Assembly: GCA_036267975.1 (NCBI GenBank)
Contig: DATAVA010000041.1
Location: 37,644-101,643, forward strand
Origin: DAIDKA01 sp036267975
Lineage (GTDB): Bacteria; Pseudomonadota; Gammaproteobacteria; Steroidobacterales; Steroidobacteraceae
Length of the DNA stretch: 64,000 nt
Reading direction: 5' to 3'
Position numbers and translations under genes: made by a program. Of this stretch, positions 8,468 to 17,014 are shown piece after piece. How positions within the stretch are numbered: the first letter of the stretch is position 1; each line of letters begins with the position of its first letter. The notes under the pieces are model-generated. The model made no database searches. It saw only the letters and a program-made list of their open reading frames with translations, and was not told where the DNA came from.

Positions 8468-9777
8468 GCCCAATGCACAAGTCTGAACCCAACGTTCGAT
8501 CGCAGGGCCTGTACGAACGCGCGCGGAGGGTCATACCCGGTGGCGTCAATTCGCCGGTGCGCGCCTTCCGCGCCGTGGGCGGCTCGCCGCTGTTCATTGC
8601 CCGCGGCTCCGGTCCCTACATCTTTGATGTCGATGGCAATCGCTACCTGGACTTCGTGGGCTCATGGGGTCCGCTCATCTTGGGTCACGCTCATCCGCAG
8701 GTGATCGCGGCCATCAACGAGGCCTGCCGCCAGGGCACCACCTTCGGTGCGCCCTGCTTGGCCGAAGTGGAACTGGCCGAGCGCGTTGTGAATGCATACC
8801 CGGGGTTGGAGCAGGTGCGCTTCGTCTCCTCCGGCACCGAGGCCACCATGAGTGCCATCCGCCTCGCGCGGGCCGCCACTGGGCGCGATCTCATCGTGAA
8901 ATTTTCGGGCTGCTACCACGGCCATGCGGACCATCTGCTGGTAGCGGCAGGCTCGGGGCTGGCCACCTTCGGTAGCGCCTCCTCGGCCGGCGTGCCCGCG
9001 GCCTTTGTCGCCGCCACCCGCGTGCTGCCGCTGGATGATGAGCAGGCCGTGCGCGACCTGTTCGCGCGCGAAGGCGCGGACATTGCTGCGGTCATCATTG
9101 AACCAGTCCCCGCGAATCACGGTCTGCTGCTGCAGCGCAAGGCTTTCCTGAACCTGCTGCGTGAGCGCACGCAGGCCGCCGGCGCGCTGCTGATATTCGA
9201 TGAAGTGATTTCGGGCTTTCGCGTGGCCAAGGGCGGCGCCGCGCAGTACTACGGCATCACGCCGGATATGGCGACCTTCGGCAAGGTCATCGGTGGCGGC
9301 ATGCCGGTGGGTGCCTTCGGCGCATCGACCGCCATCATGAGCCGGCTCGCCCCGGATGGTGACACCTACCAGGCCGGAACCCTGTCCGGTAATCCGGTGG
9401 CCATGGCCGCGGGCATCGCGACCCTCGACATCCTCGAGCGTGAGTCGGCGTGGGTGCAGCTGGAGAGCCGCGGTGCGCGGCTCGAAAAGCTGCTCTCCCC
9501 CATTGTCGGTAACGCGCCCTTTCCCCTGCACCTGGTGCGCTTGGGTTCGCTGTTGTGGCTGTCGTTCCATGATGTGCCGACGCTGCGGCGCGCCGCCACG
9601 CTCGCGCCCGAAGCGGCAACCCGTTTCCAGCGACTCTTCCATGCGATGCTCGCGCGCGGCATCTACATCGCCCCGTCGGCGTACGAGGTGACCTTTGTCT
9701 CGCTCGCGCACTGCGATGATGACCTGCAGCGCTTCGCCGCCGCCCTGGCCGAATCTGTCGCCGTCGCCGCGTCCTAG
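8464..9777 (+). CDS. hemL: Glutamate-1-semialdehyde 2,1-aminomutase
   Basis: 437 aa PLP enzyme of aminotransferase fold that turns glutamate-1-semialdehyde into 5-aminolevulinate. VIPGGVNSPVRAF near the N-terminus and FGKVIGGGMPVGAFG with the PLP Lys274 are diagnostic. I take the GTG at 8464 because a GGTGA lies 6 nt upstream (8453-8457) and it gives the 4-nt overlap with hemA seen at most junctions here; an ATG at 8473 is the alternative. It is followed after 8 nt by a sensor kinase gene, not by another heme gene. Confidence 0.95.
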   Translation: MSPMHKSEPNVRSQGLYERARRVIPGGVNSPVRAFRAVGGSPLFIARGSGPYIFDVDGNRYLDFVGSWGPLILGHAHPQVIAAINEACRQGTTFGAPCLAEVELAERVVNAYPGLEQVRFVSSGTEATMSAIRLARAATGRDLIVKFSGCYHGHADHLLVAAGSGLATFGSASSAGVPAAFVAATRVLPLDDEQAVRDLFAREGADIAAVIIEPVPANHGLLLQRKAFLNLLRERTQAAGALLIFDEVISGFRVAKGGAAQYYGITPDMATFGKVIGGGMPVGAFGASTAIMSRLAPDGDTYQAGTLSGNPVAMAAGIATLDILERESAWVQLESRGARLEKLLSPIVGNAPFPLHLVRLGSLLWLSFHDVPTLRRAATLAPEAATRFQRLFHAMLARGIYIAPSAYEVTFVSLAHCDDDLQRFAAALAESVAVAAS

Positions 9778-9785
9778 ATACGCAG

Positions 9786-10871
9786 ATGAAACGCACGCGC
9801 CTGTTCCAGATCACCGTCCTGCTGCTGGTCATCGTGGCCGCGGTACAGGTGGGCTATTGGATCTATGACCAGCATCAGCGCGGCGCGGAACGGACCGCGG
9901 CCCTGACCCGGCTCTACGACCAGCAGATCGATGCGGCGCGCGCCTTGGTCGCGGCCGGCGTGCCCTTGGCGCGCGTGCACACGGTTTTTCCGGACCTGTA
10001 CGTCAGCGCCACCCAGGCGCGGCTCGCCCCGGAGCGTCAGGCGAAATTGCTGAGTGATCAGCATCGGCGTCTCACCCAGTACCTGTGGGAAGGCGGGTTC
10101 TTCCTGTTCGCGCTGCTGGCCTGTATCGAACGGCTGTTTGCCGCCCTGCGCGCGGAAAACCGGGTGCTGGCCGAGCAGGAGCAGTTCCTGGCGCTGGTGT
10201 CGCATCAGTTCAAGACGCCGCTCGCGAGTCTGCAGCTGTCACTGGAAACGATGAGCCTGCGCCAGCTGCCGCCCGAACGCTCGCGCGCCCTGATGGACCG
10301 CATGCTCTCGGACCTGACGCGCATGGCCACCATGGTGGGCCAGATCCTGGACAGCTCGCGCCTGTCGCATGGCCGCGTGGAACTGAAGAGTGAACCGGTG
10401 CAGCTGGATGCGACCATCAACCGCATCGTCAGTCAGTACCTGGAACGCGCGCAGACCGATCACATCAGCATCGAATCGCAGGTGCACGCGCAACTGCAGG
10501 TGCAGTCTGATCCGATTGCGGTGGATGCGGTGGTGCGCAATGTGCTCGAGAACGCGCTGGCCGCCGTGGCGCCAGTGGGCGGTGGCAAGGTGATGCTCAC
10601 CGCCCGCGCGGTGGGTGAGGAGATCGAACTGTCGGTGCGCGACAGCGGCATCGGCTTTCGCCCCGCGGACCAGGAGCAGCTGTTCCGCAAGTTCTCGCGC
10701 CTCAACGCGGGGGCGGGCAGCAGCTACTACGGCACCGGTCTGGGCCTCTTCATCGTGCAGCGGCTGATGCAGTTGTCAGGTGGACGCGTCAGCGCCAGCA
10801 GCGAAGGCCTCGGGCGCGGCGCTGAATTTCTCCTGCACTGGCCCCGCGCGCACGGTGCGGCAAGCTTATGA
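9786..10871 (+). CDS. Membrane sensor histidine kinase inside the heme operon
   Basis: 361 aa. Transmembrane helix 1 spans about residues 7-24 and helix 2 about 101-118, enclosing a short periplasmic sensor region of about 75 residues without cysteines or a recognisable PAS/Cache motif. The H-box VSHQFKTPLASLQ places the phosphorylated His at residue 140; the N-box (VRNVLENALAAV), G1 (DSGIGF) and G2 (GTGLGLFIV) motifs complete a HisKA-HATPase kinase that looks fully active. It overlaps the response regulator by 4 nt and sits between hemL and hemC, so it is transcribed with heme genes. The signal is unknown; control of or by heme supply is an inference from position. Confidence 0.92.
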   Translation: MKRTRLFQITVLLLVIVAAVQVGYWIYDQHQRGAERTAALTRLYDQQIDAARALVAAGVPLARVHTVFPDLYVSATQARLAPERQAKLLSDQHRRLTQYLWEGGFFLFALLACIERLFAALRAENRVLAEQEQFLALVSHQFKTPLASLQLSLETMSLRQLPPERSRALMDRMLSDLTRMATMVGQILDSSRLSHGRVELKSEPVQLDATINRIVSQYLERAQTDHISIESQVHAQLQVQSDPIAVDAVVRNVLENALAAVAPVGGGKVMLTARAVGEEIELSVRDSGIGFRPADQEQLFRKFSRLNAGAGSSYYGTGLGLFIVQRLMQLSGGRVSASSEGLGRGAEFLLHWPRAHGAASL

Positions 10872-11590
10872 GCGATCCGGTGTATCACGTGCTGGTAGTC
10901 GAGGATGATCCGCACCTGGCGGCCGGGGTGGTCGAGAACCTGCGCGCCGAAGGCTATGGGGTCGACTCGGTCGGCGATGGACGCAAGGCCGTGGAATGGT
11001 TCGACACCCATACCTGCGATCTCATGGTCCTCGATGTGATGCTGCCTGGCATGGATGGGTTCGAAGTGTGCAGCACGCTGCGCGGCCGCGGCACCACGAC
11101 ACCGGTGCTGTTCCTCACCGCGCGTGGCGATGCGGCGGACCGCATCCGCGGCCTCGAAGCGGGCGGTGATGATTACCTGGCCAAGCCCTTTCATCTGCAG
11201 GAGTTCCTGCTGCGCGTGCGCGCCATTCTGCGCCGCTGGGACTGGTACCGCGCCAGCGCCCGCACCACCGGCTCGGACGTCCTGAAATTCTCCGGCAATG
11301 AAGTGGATTTCCGCGCCTTCCGTGGCCGCGCCTGGAACGGCGAGGTGCAGGAGCTGACCGAAAAGGAAGCGATGATCCTCAAGGTGCTGGCCGAGAAGCC
11401 TGGCGAAATCGTTTCGCGCGAGGACCTGCTGGAGAAGGTGTGGGGCTATGACGTATTCCCCTCTACCCGCACCGTGGATAATTTCATTCTCAAACTGCGC
11501 AAGCGCTTCGAACGCGATCCGGCCAGTCCCATCCACTTCCTCACGGTGTGGGGCGTGGGCTATCGCTTCATTCCGGGAGAGGAGCCTTGA
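10868..11590 (+). CDS. OmpR/PhoB-type response regulator inside the heme operon
   Basis: 240 aa. The receiver domain has the acidic pair D13-D14, the phosphoacceptor Asp56 in MVLDVMLPGMDG and Lys106 in YLAKPF. A C-terminal winged helix (about 140-238) ends with the usual TVDNFILKLRKRFE and VWGVGYRFIP motifs, so it should bind DNA. The gene overlaps the kinase by 4 nt and the hemC TTG start by 4 nt, so kinase, regulator and hemC are translationally linked. In Pseudomonas the algZ-algR pair lies before hemC-hemD, but those are LytTR-type proteins; this pair belongs to another class in the same position. Confidence 0.93.
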   Translation: MSDPVYHVLVVEDDPHLAAGVVENLRAEGYGVDSVGDGRKAVEWFDTHTCDLMVLDVMLPGMDGFEVCSTLRGRGTTTPVLFLTARGDAADRIRGLEAGGDDYLAKPFHLQEFLLRVRAILRRWDWYRASARTTGSDVLKFSGNEVDFRAFRGRAWNGEVQELTEKEAMILKVLAEKPGEIVSREDLLEKVWGYDVFPSTRTVDNFILKLRKRFERDPASPIHFLTVWGVGYRFIPGEEP

Positions 11591-12534
11591 GCGGGCGCAT
11601 CCTGCGCATCGGCACGCGCGCCTCGGCGCTGGCCCTGTGGCAGGCGAACCGCGTCGCGGACCTGATCCGCGCCCAGCCCGGCGCGCCGGCCGTGGAACTG
11701 GTGCATATCAAAACCGAAGGCGATGTGCGCACGGACATTCCGCTGTGGGCCGCGGGTGGTCGCGCGTTCTTCACCCGCGAAATCGATCGCGCGCAGCTGG
11801 CGGGCGAGGTCGACATTGCGGTGCATTCGCTCAAGGATCTGTCGACGCTGATTGCCGCGGGCCTGGAACTGGCCGCGGTGCTTGAGCGCGAGGATCCGCG
11901 CGATGCCTTGCTCACCAACCAGGGCGCGAGCCTCAAGGATTTGCCGCCAGGCGCGCGCGTGGGCACGAGCAGCCTGCGTCGCCGGGCCTTCCTGCTGCGC
12001 GCCCGTCCGGATCTGTCGCTGCTGGAGCTGCGCGGCAACGTGCCCACGCGCATCGAGCGGCTTGCGCAGGGCAAGTACGATGCCATCGTGCTGGCAACTG
12101 CGGGCCTGAAGCGTCTCGATCTGTCCGCGCACATCGCGGCCCATATCGAGCCTGCCGTCATGCCGCCGGCGGTATCGCAGGGCGCCATCGGCGTGTGTGC
12201 GCGTAGCGGCGATGAAGCCGCGCTGCAGTGGCTGCGCGCGCTGGATCATGCCGTCACGCGCATGGCCGTGACGGCGGAGCGCGCGCTGCTGCGGCGGATT
12301 GAAGGCGGTTGCCAGGTGCCGCTGGGCGCATTGGCGACGCTCGATGGCTCGCGCCTGACACTGAACGCCAGCGTGTGTGCATTGGATGGCAGCGTGTCGA
12401 TTGATTACCAGGATGCCGCGCCTGCGACGGACGCCGTGGCGCTGGGAATCCGGGTCGCGGATGCGCTGCTGGCGCGCGGCGCGGCCGATATCATTGCGCA
12501 GCAACGCAATCCCGCCTCGGCGGAACTGCCGTGA
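11587..12534 (+). CDS. hemC: Porphobilinogen deaminase (hydroxymethylbilane synthase)
   Basis: 315 aa from a TTG start, the family length. It polymerises four porphobilinogens into hydroxymethylbilane. Cys242 in EGGCQVPLGA carries the dipyrromethane cofactor; IGTRASALALWQAN at the N-terminus and VGTSSLRRRAF are family motifs. The TTG at 11587 overlaps the regulator stop as TTGA and has a purine-rich GGGAGAGGAG at 11575-11584. An upstream in-frame ATG (11548) would add 13 unconserved residues inside the regulator gene. The weak TTG start may set the HemC level through coupling to the regulator. Confidence 0.95.
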   Translation: MSGRILRIGTRASALALWQANRVADLIRAQPGAPAVELVHIKTEGDVRTDIPLWAAGGRAFFTREIDRAQLAGEVDIAVHSLKDLSTLIAAGLELAAVLEREDPRDALLTNQGASLKDLPPGARVGTSSLRRRAFLLRARPDLSLLELRGNVPTRIERLAQGKYDAIVLATAGLKRLDLSAHIAAHIEPAVMPPAVSQGAIGVCARSGDEAALQWLRALDHAVTRMAVTAERALLRRIEGGCQVPLGALATLDGSRLTLNASVCALDGSVSIDYQDAAPATDAVALGIRVADALLARGAADIIAQQRNPASAELP

Positions 12535-13280
12535 ATGCCGCGGTCGTCGTGACCCGCGATGAGTCGGCGGATGGTCCCCTGAGCCGCGAACTGCGCGCGC
12601 TGGGGCTCGAGGTGCTGGGCTGGCCGGTGCTCAGCATCGGTGCGGCCGGCAGCGGCGCGGCGCTGGCGCAGGCCTTGAGCCGTCTGGATCAATTCGAGTG
12701 GCTGGTGTTCGCCAGTCAGCATGCCGTGGCCGAAGTCGTGCGGCGCGTACCCGTGCCGCCGGCGTATCTCAACATTGCGGCAGTGGGCGCGCGTACGGCG
12801 CAGGCATTGATCGCGGCCGGCTGGTCGGTCACCGCCGTGCCCGAGGAGCAGACCGCGGAGGCGCTCGTTGCTTTGCTGGCCCCGCGGCTCACCCCGGGCA
12901 TGACGGTGTTGTTTGCGGCGGGCTCGCGCTCGCTGCCGACGCTGCGGGAGGGCCTGACCGAAGCGGGCGCCATCGTCACCCAGGTCGAAGCCTACGCGAC
13001 GCTGCCGGGTACGCTCGATATCCGGACCTGCCGCCAGCGCATTGCGCGCGGTGACATCGGGGCGGTCACCTTCACCAGTCCGTCGGCCGTGGAGGAACTC
13101 GATCGGGCCCTGGGCCCGACGGCCTTCAACCAGCTGCTCGATGGCGCGGCGGCCATAACGCTCGGTACGACCACCGGGCGTTTTCTGGCAGCACGGGGCT
13201 TTGCCAGCGTACTGGCCATTCCGGCGACGCTGCACGGCATGGCCCACACCACTCTACGATTCATCCAGACGAGAGCATGA
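12531..13280 (+). CDS. hemD: Uroporphyrinogen-III synthase
   Basis: 249 aa. It closes hydroxymethylbilane with inversion of ring D. HemD proteins are poorly conserved; recognition rests on VVVTRDE at the N-terminus, VLGWPVLSI, the LVFASQHAV strand, TVLFAAGSRSLPTL and VTFTSPSAVEEL, plus its place between hemC and hemB. The GTG start at 12531 overlaps the hemC stop by 4 nt (GTGA). No methyltransferase (HemX/CysG-like) fusion is present. Confidence 0.92.
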   Translation: MNAAVVVTRDESADGPLSRELRALGLEVLGWPVLSIGAAGSGAALAQALSRLDQFEWLVFASQHAVAEVVRRVPVPPAYLNIAAVGARTAQALIAAGWSVTAVPEEQTAEALVALLAPRLTPGMTVLFAAGSRSLPTLREGLTEAGAIVTQVEAYATLPGTLDIRTCRQRIARGDIGAVTFTSPSAVEELDRALGPTAFNQLLDGAAAITLGTTTGRFLAARGFASVLAIPATLHGMAHTTLRFIQTRA

Positions 13281-14266
13281 CTATGGGTTTTCCGACGGCA
13301 AGACCGCGGCGCCTGCGCAAAAGCGAAAGCTGGCGTGCGATGGTGCGCGAGACCGAACTGACGGTCTGTGATTTCGTGTACCCGATGTTCATCGTTCCGG
13401 GCACGAAAGTGCGGCGTGCGGTCTCCGCCATGCCCGGGGTGTCGCAGTTCTCGGTCGATGAAATCATTCTCGAAGCGCACAGGGTCGCGCAGACCGGGGT
13501 GCGCGCCCTGATCCTGTTCAGCGCGCCCGATCACAAGGATCCGCAGGCCTCCGCGTTCCTCGATCCCGACGGTCTGGTGCCGCGCGCCGTCGCGGGGATC
13601 AAGCAGGCCTGCCCAGAGCTGCTCGTGTGGACTGATGTGTGTCTGTGCAGCGCCACGGATCACGGCCATTGCGGCCATGTGCTGCCCAATGGCGTCATCG
13701 ACAACGATTCCTCGATCGCGACCCTCGCCAAGGTCGCGCTCAATCACGCGCGCGCGGGCGCCGACGCCGTGGCGCCGAGCGACATGATGGACGGGCGCGT
13801 GGCCGCGATCCGGCAGTTGCTGGATGCCAACGGCTTCGCGGACACGCCGGTCGTGTCCTATGCCGCCAAGTACGCCTCGGCCTTCTATGGCCCGTTCCGC
13901 GAAGCGGCGGACTCGGCACCGGCCTTCGGTGATCGGCGCTCCTATCAGATGGATCCGGCCAATGTGCGCGAGGCGCTGCGCGAAGTGCTGGCGGACGTGG
14001 AAGAGGGTGCCGACATGGTCATGGTGAAACCTGCCGGCCCGTATCTTGATGTGATCCGGCGGGTGCGCGAAGCCGTGCACGTGCCGGTGCTCGCCTACCA
14101 GGTCTCCGGCGAATACAGCCTGCTCAAGGCCGCCGCCGAGCGTGGCTGGGTGGATGAGCGCGCCGCGGCGCTGGAATCCCTCATCGGCATCAAGCGCGCC
14201 GGCGCGGACCTGATCCTGTCCTACTTCGCCCCGCAGATCTCGACCTGGCTGGGAGTGGCCAAGTAG
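13277..14266 (+). CDS. hemB: Delta-aminolevulinic acid dehydratase, zinc type
   Basis: 329 aa. It condenses two 5-aminolevulinates to porphobilinogen. The zinc-site cysteines are complete: C122, C124 and C132 in DVCLCSATDHGHCG, which marks the zinc-dependent class and not the magnesium class with Asp there. The two active-site lysines are K198 (YAAKYASAFYGPF) and K251 (MVKPAGPYLD). The ATG at 13277 overlaps the hemD stop by 4 nt; a second ATG at 13283 is possible. Confidence 0.97.
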   Translation: MTMGFPTARPRRLRKSESWRAMVRETELTVCDFVYPMFIVPGTKVRRAVSAMPGVSQFSVDEIILEAHRVAQTGVRALILFSAPDHKDPQASAFLDPDGLVPRAVAGIKQACPELLVWTDVCLCSATDHGHCGHVLPNGVIDNDSSIATLAKVALNHARAGADAVAPSDMMDGRVAAIRQLLDANGFADTPVVSYAAKYASAFYGPFREAADSAPAFGDRRSYQMDPANVREALREVLADVEEGADMVMVKPAGPYLDVIRRVREAVHVPVLAYQVSGEYSLLKAAAERGWVDERAAALESLIGIKRAGADLILSYFAPQISTWLGVAK

Positions 14267-15346
14267 ATGAGTGCCGCCATCATCACGCCGCCCCCCCTTG
14301 CCGATGCGGATTCAATCTTCATCAAGGCCTGCCGCCGCCAGGAAGTGCCGCACACCCCGGTGTGGGTGATGCGCCAGGCCGGCCGCTACCTGCCCGAATA
14401 CCGCGAACTGCGCTCGCGCGTGGATTTCGTTACGCTCACGCGCAGCGCGGAGCTGGCCGCGGAAGTCACACTGCAACCCGTGCGACGCTTCGCGCTGGAT
14501 GCGGCCATCCTGTTCAGCGACATCATGACGCCGCTGCAGGGCATGGGCATTGCGCTCACCTTCGCACCCGGTCCGGTGGTCGCGACCCCGATCCGTACTC
14601 TGGAGCAGGTGCAGGCCCTGCCGGCCCTGTACCCGGAGCGCGATGTGCCCTTCGTGCTGGATGCCGTGAAGCTGGTGCGTGCGAATGCGCCGCGCGGCGT
14701 GCCGCTGATCGGCTTCGCCGGCGCGCCCTTCACGCTGCTGTGCTATCTGGTCAGCGGCAAGCCCTCCAAGGAGTTCGGCATCGCCCGCAGCTTCCTCTAC
14801 AACCAGCCCGACGCGGCCATGCTGCTCATCGATCACCTGGCCGATGCCATGGCCGCGTACCTGTCGGCGCAGGCGCGCGCGGGGGCGCAGGCGCTGATGC
14901 TGTTCGAATCCTGGGCCGGCCTGCTCGCGCCGCCTCAGTTTCGGCAGTTCGCCTTGCGCGGCGCGAAGCGCACCCTGGGTGCCTTGCGGAACCTGGGCGT
15001 GCCGTTGATCTACTACGCCAATCAGGGTTCGGCACTGATGGAAGAAGTGCGGGCGCTGGATGTGGATGTCATTGGCGTGGACTGGCGCTCCCCGCTGGGG
15101 GTGGTGCGTCGCACCCTCGGCGCCGACAAGGCGGTGCAGGGCAATCTGGATCCGGCGGCCTTGTTTGCAAGTCCTGAGGAACTGCAGCGCCAGATCGATA
15201 TCGTGCTCAGCGAAGCCGGACCCGGCCCGGGGCATATCTTCAACTTGGGTCACGGCATCTGGCCCGACACCCATCCGGATGCCGTGGCGCGCCTGATCGA
15301 TCATGTCCATGCGCGCACCTCGCGCAGTGGACGGGGCGCTGGGTGA
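14267..15346 (+). CDS. hemE: Uroporphyrinogen decarboxylase
   Basis: 359 aa, the family length. It removes four carboxyl groups from uroporphyrinogen III to give coproporphyrinogen III in the cytosol. The signature PVWVMRQAGRYLPEYRELR is at residues 27-45 and supplies substrate-binding arginines; LIGFAGAPFTLLCYLV and the C-terminal GHGIWPDT are further family motifs. It starts immediately after the hemB stop with no spacer. Confidence 0.97.
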   Translation: MSAAIITPPPLADADSIFIKACRRQEVPHTPVWVMRQAGRYLPEYRELRSRVDFVTLTRSAELAAEVTLQPVRRFALDAAILFSDIMTPLQGMGIALTFAPGPVVATPIRTLEQVQALPALYPERDVPFVLDAVKLVRANAPRGVPLIGFAGAPFTLLCYLVSGKPSKEFGIARSFLYNQPDAAMLLIDHLADAMAAYLSAQARAGAQALMLFESWAGLLAPPQFRQFALRGAKRTLGALRNLGVPLIYYANQGSALMEEVRALDVDVIGVDWRSPLGVVRRTLGADKAVQGNLDPAALFASPEELQRQIDIVLSEAGPGPGHIFNLGHGIWPDTHPDAVARLIDHVHARTSRSGRGAG

Positions 15347-16206
15347 ACGCGCCCGTTGCAGGCGAGGCCGGAACGCCGGCGGGTGCCGATGGCTTTGCGC
15401 CCACCGCCGCCGCTTATTTCAAGGATCTGCAGGCGCGCATCTGCGCGCGCTTCGAGTCCTTTGAGCCGCAGGCGCGCTTCATGATCCGGCCCTGGAGCAA
15501 GCCCGAAGGTCATCGCCTGCAAGGCGGTGGCGAAAGCCGCCAGATGCGCGGTGAGGTGTTCGAGAAAGTCGGCGTGAACGTAAGCCATGTGTGGGGTTCC
15601 TTCGCGCCGCAGTTCCGCAACCAGGTTGCCGGTGCCCAGGAATCGGAAGGGCGCTTCACCGCCACCGGCATTTCGCTGGTCGCGCATTTGACCAATCCGT
15701 ATGTGCCCGCCGTGCACATGAACCTGCGTTACCTGTGCACCAGCCGCGCCTGGGTCGGCGGTGGCTCGGACCTGACGCCGACATTTCCGTTCGCGCAGGA
15801 CACCGCGGACTTTCACGCGGCCCTGCGCGGCGCCTGCAACAGCTATCGCCCGCAGGCTTACGCCGAGTACAAGGCCTGGTGCGACCGGTATTTCTTTCTG
15901 CCGCATCGCCAGGAACCGCGTGGCGTCGGCGGCATCTTCTTTGATGATCTGGCCAGTGGTGACGTGCAGCGCGATTTTGCCTTTGTGCGGGCGGTCGGCG
16001 ATGCATTCCTGGAACTGTATCCCACCCTGGTCGAACGGCGCTTCCGTATGCCGTACACGGATGCCGATCGGGAGAAGCTGCTGCTGAAGCGCGGTCGCTA
16101 CGTGGAATTCAATCTGGTGTATGACCGGGGCACTAAATTCGGTTTCGCCACCGATGCCGATCCGGAGGCCTACCTGATGAGCCTGCCGCCCATCGTCAAG
16201 TGGTGA
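15343..16206 (+). CDS. hemF: Oxygen-dependent coproporphyrinogen-III oxidase
   Basis: 287 aa. It oxidatively decarboxylates coproporphyrinogen III to protoporphyrinogen IX using O2, so this organism makes heme aerobically. Family motifs are GGGSDLTPTFPF, FFDDLASGD near residue 203 and GRYVEFNLVYDRGT with substrate-binding residues near the C-terminus. The GTG start at 15343 overlaps the hemE stop. It closes the heme operon; the next genes run in the opposite direction after 16 nt. Protoporphyrinogen oxidase and ferrochelatase genes are not in the window. Confidence 0.96.
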   Translation: MNAPVAGEAGTPAGADGFAPTAAAYFKDLQARICARFESFEPQARFMIRPWSKPEGHRLQGGGESRQMRGEVFEKVGVNVSHVWGSFAPQFRNQVAGAQESEGRFTATGISLVAHLTNPYVPAVHMNLRYLCTSRAWVGGGSDLTPTFPFAQDTADFHAALRGACNSYRPQAYAEYKAWCDRYFFLPHRQEPRGVGGIFFDDLASGDVQRDFAFVRAVGDAFLELYPTLVERRFRMPYTDADREKLLLKRGRYVEFNLVYDRGTKFGFATDADPEAYLMSLPPIVKW

Positions 16207-16222
16207 GCGCGGGGCGAGAGCT

Positions 16223-17014
16223 TCAGCTACCCTGGATTTTCGTGACTGTGGCGCTGACCGGTCGCTCCAGCGCCCGCTCGGTGAGCCAGTCCGGATCGGG
16301 TAACTCGACGAAGGCTTCGCGCAGCGCGGCGCTCCAGCGCGAACGGATACCGCGGAAATAAACGTTATCGGAATCGATGCTCATGTGGCGCGCCACGCAG
16401 AACTGGTCGCGCCGCACGATCACGAGATCCAGCGGCAGGCCGACCGAAAGATTGGACTGGATGGTCGAGTCCATCGACACCAGTGCGCACTTGGTGGCCT
16501 CGTTCAAACTGCTGCTGCGGCGGATCACGCGGTCGATGATGGGCTTGCCGTACTTGGATTCGCCGATCTGGAAGTAGGTGGTCTCGGGTAAGGCCTCGAT
16601 GAAATTTCCGGCCGAATAGATGCTGAACAGGCGCGGCACCTCGCCGCGGATCTGCCCGCCGAGAATCATCGCGGCGTTGAACTCGACCCCGAACTCGCGC
16701 AGCGACTCGGCATCGCGCCGATGCACTTCGCGCAACGCCTCCCCGACGCAGCGGGCGGCCTCGAACATATTGATGCAGGACTGCAGGTCGAGGGCCGGCC
16801 GGGTGCTGCTGTTCTCGTGTTCGCGCAGCAGCGTGACCACGGCCTGGGTAATGGCGAGGTTGCCGGCGCATTGCAGCACCATGACGCGATCGCCGGGCCG
16901 CTGGAACACGCTGGTCTTGCGGAAGCTGTTGATCTGGTCGACGCCCGCGCTGGTGCGCGAGTCCGCCAGGAAGACCAGCCCGGTGTCGAGCAGCATGCCG
17001 ACGCAGTACGTCAT
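16223..17014 (-). CDS. Anbu proteasome-like peptidase (proteasome-type protease)
   Basis: 263 aa. The start MTYCVGMLLDTGLVFLADSR exposes an N-terminal Thr after Met removal, as in proteasome beta subunits and HslV, and LVFLADSRTSAG matches the Anbu (bacterial proteasome homologue) family. Anbu proteins assemble into open ring or spiral oligomers and are Ntn hydrolases of unknown substrate. It overlaps the transglutaminase-like gene by 4 nt and ends a four-gene minus-strand operon with alpha-E and ATP-grasp proteins, the standard Anbu neighbourhood. Confidence 0.93.
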   Translation of the reverse strand: MTYCVGMLLDTGLVFLADSRTSAGVDQINSFRKTSVFQRPGDRVMVLQCAGNLAITQAVVTLLREHENSSTRPALDLQSCINMFEAARCVGEALREVHRRDAESLREFGVEFNAAMILGGQIRGEVPRLFSIYSAGNFIEALPETTYFQIGESKYGKPIIDRVIRRSSSLNEATKCALVSMDSTIQSNLSVGLPLDLVIVRRDQFCVARHMSIDSDNVYFRGIRSRWSAALREAFVELPDPDWLTERALERPVSATVTKIQGS

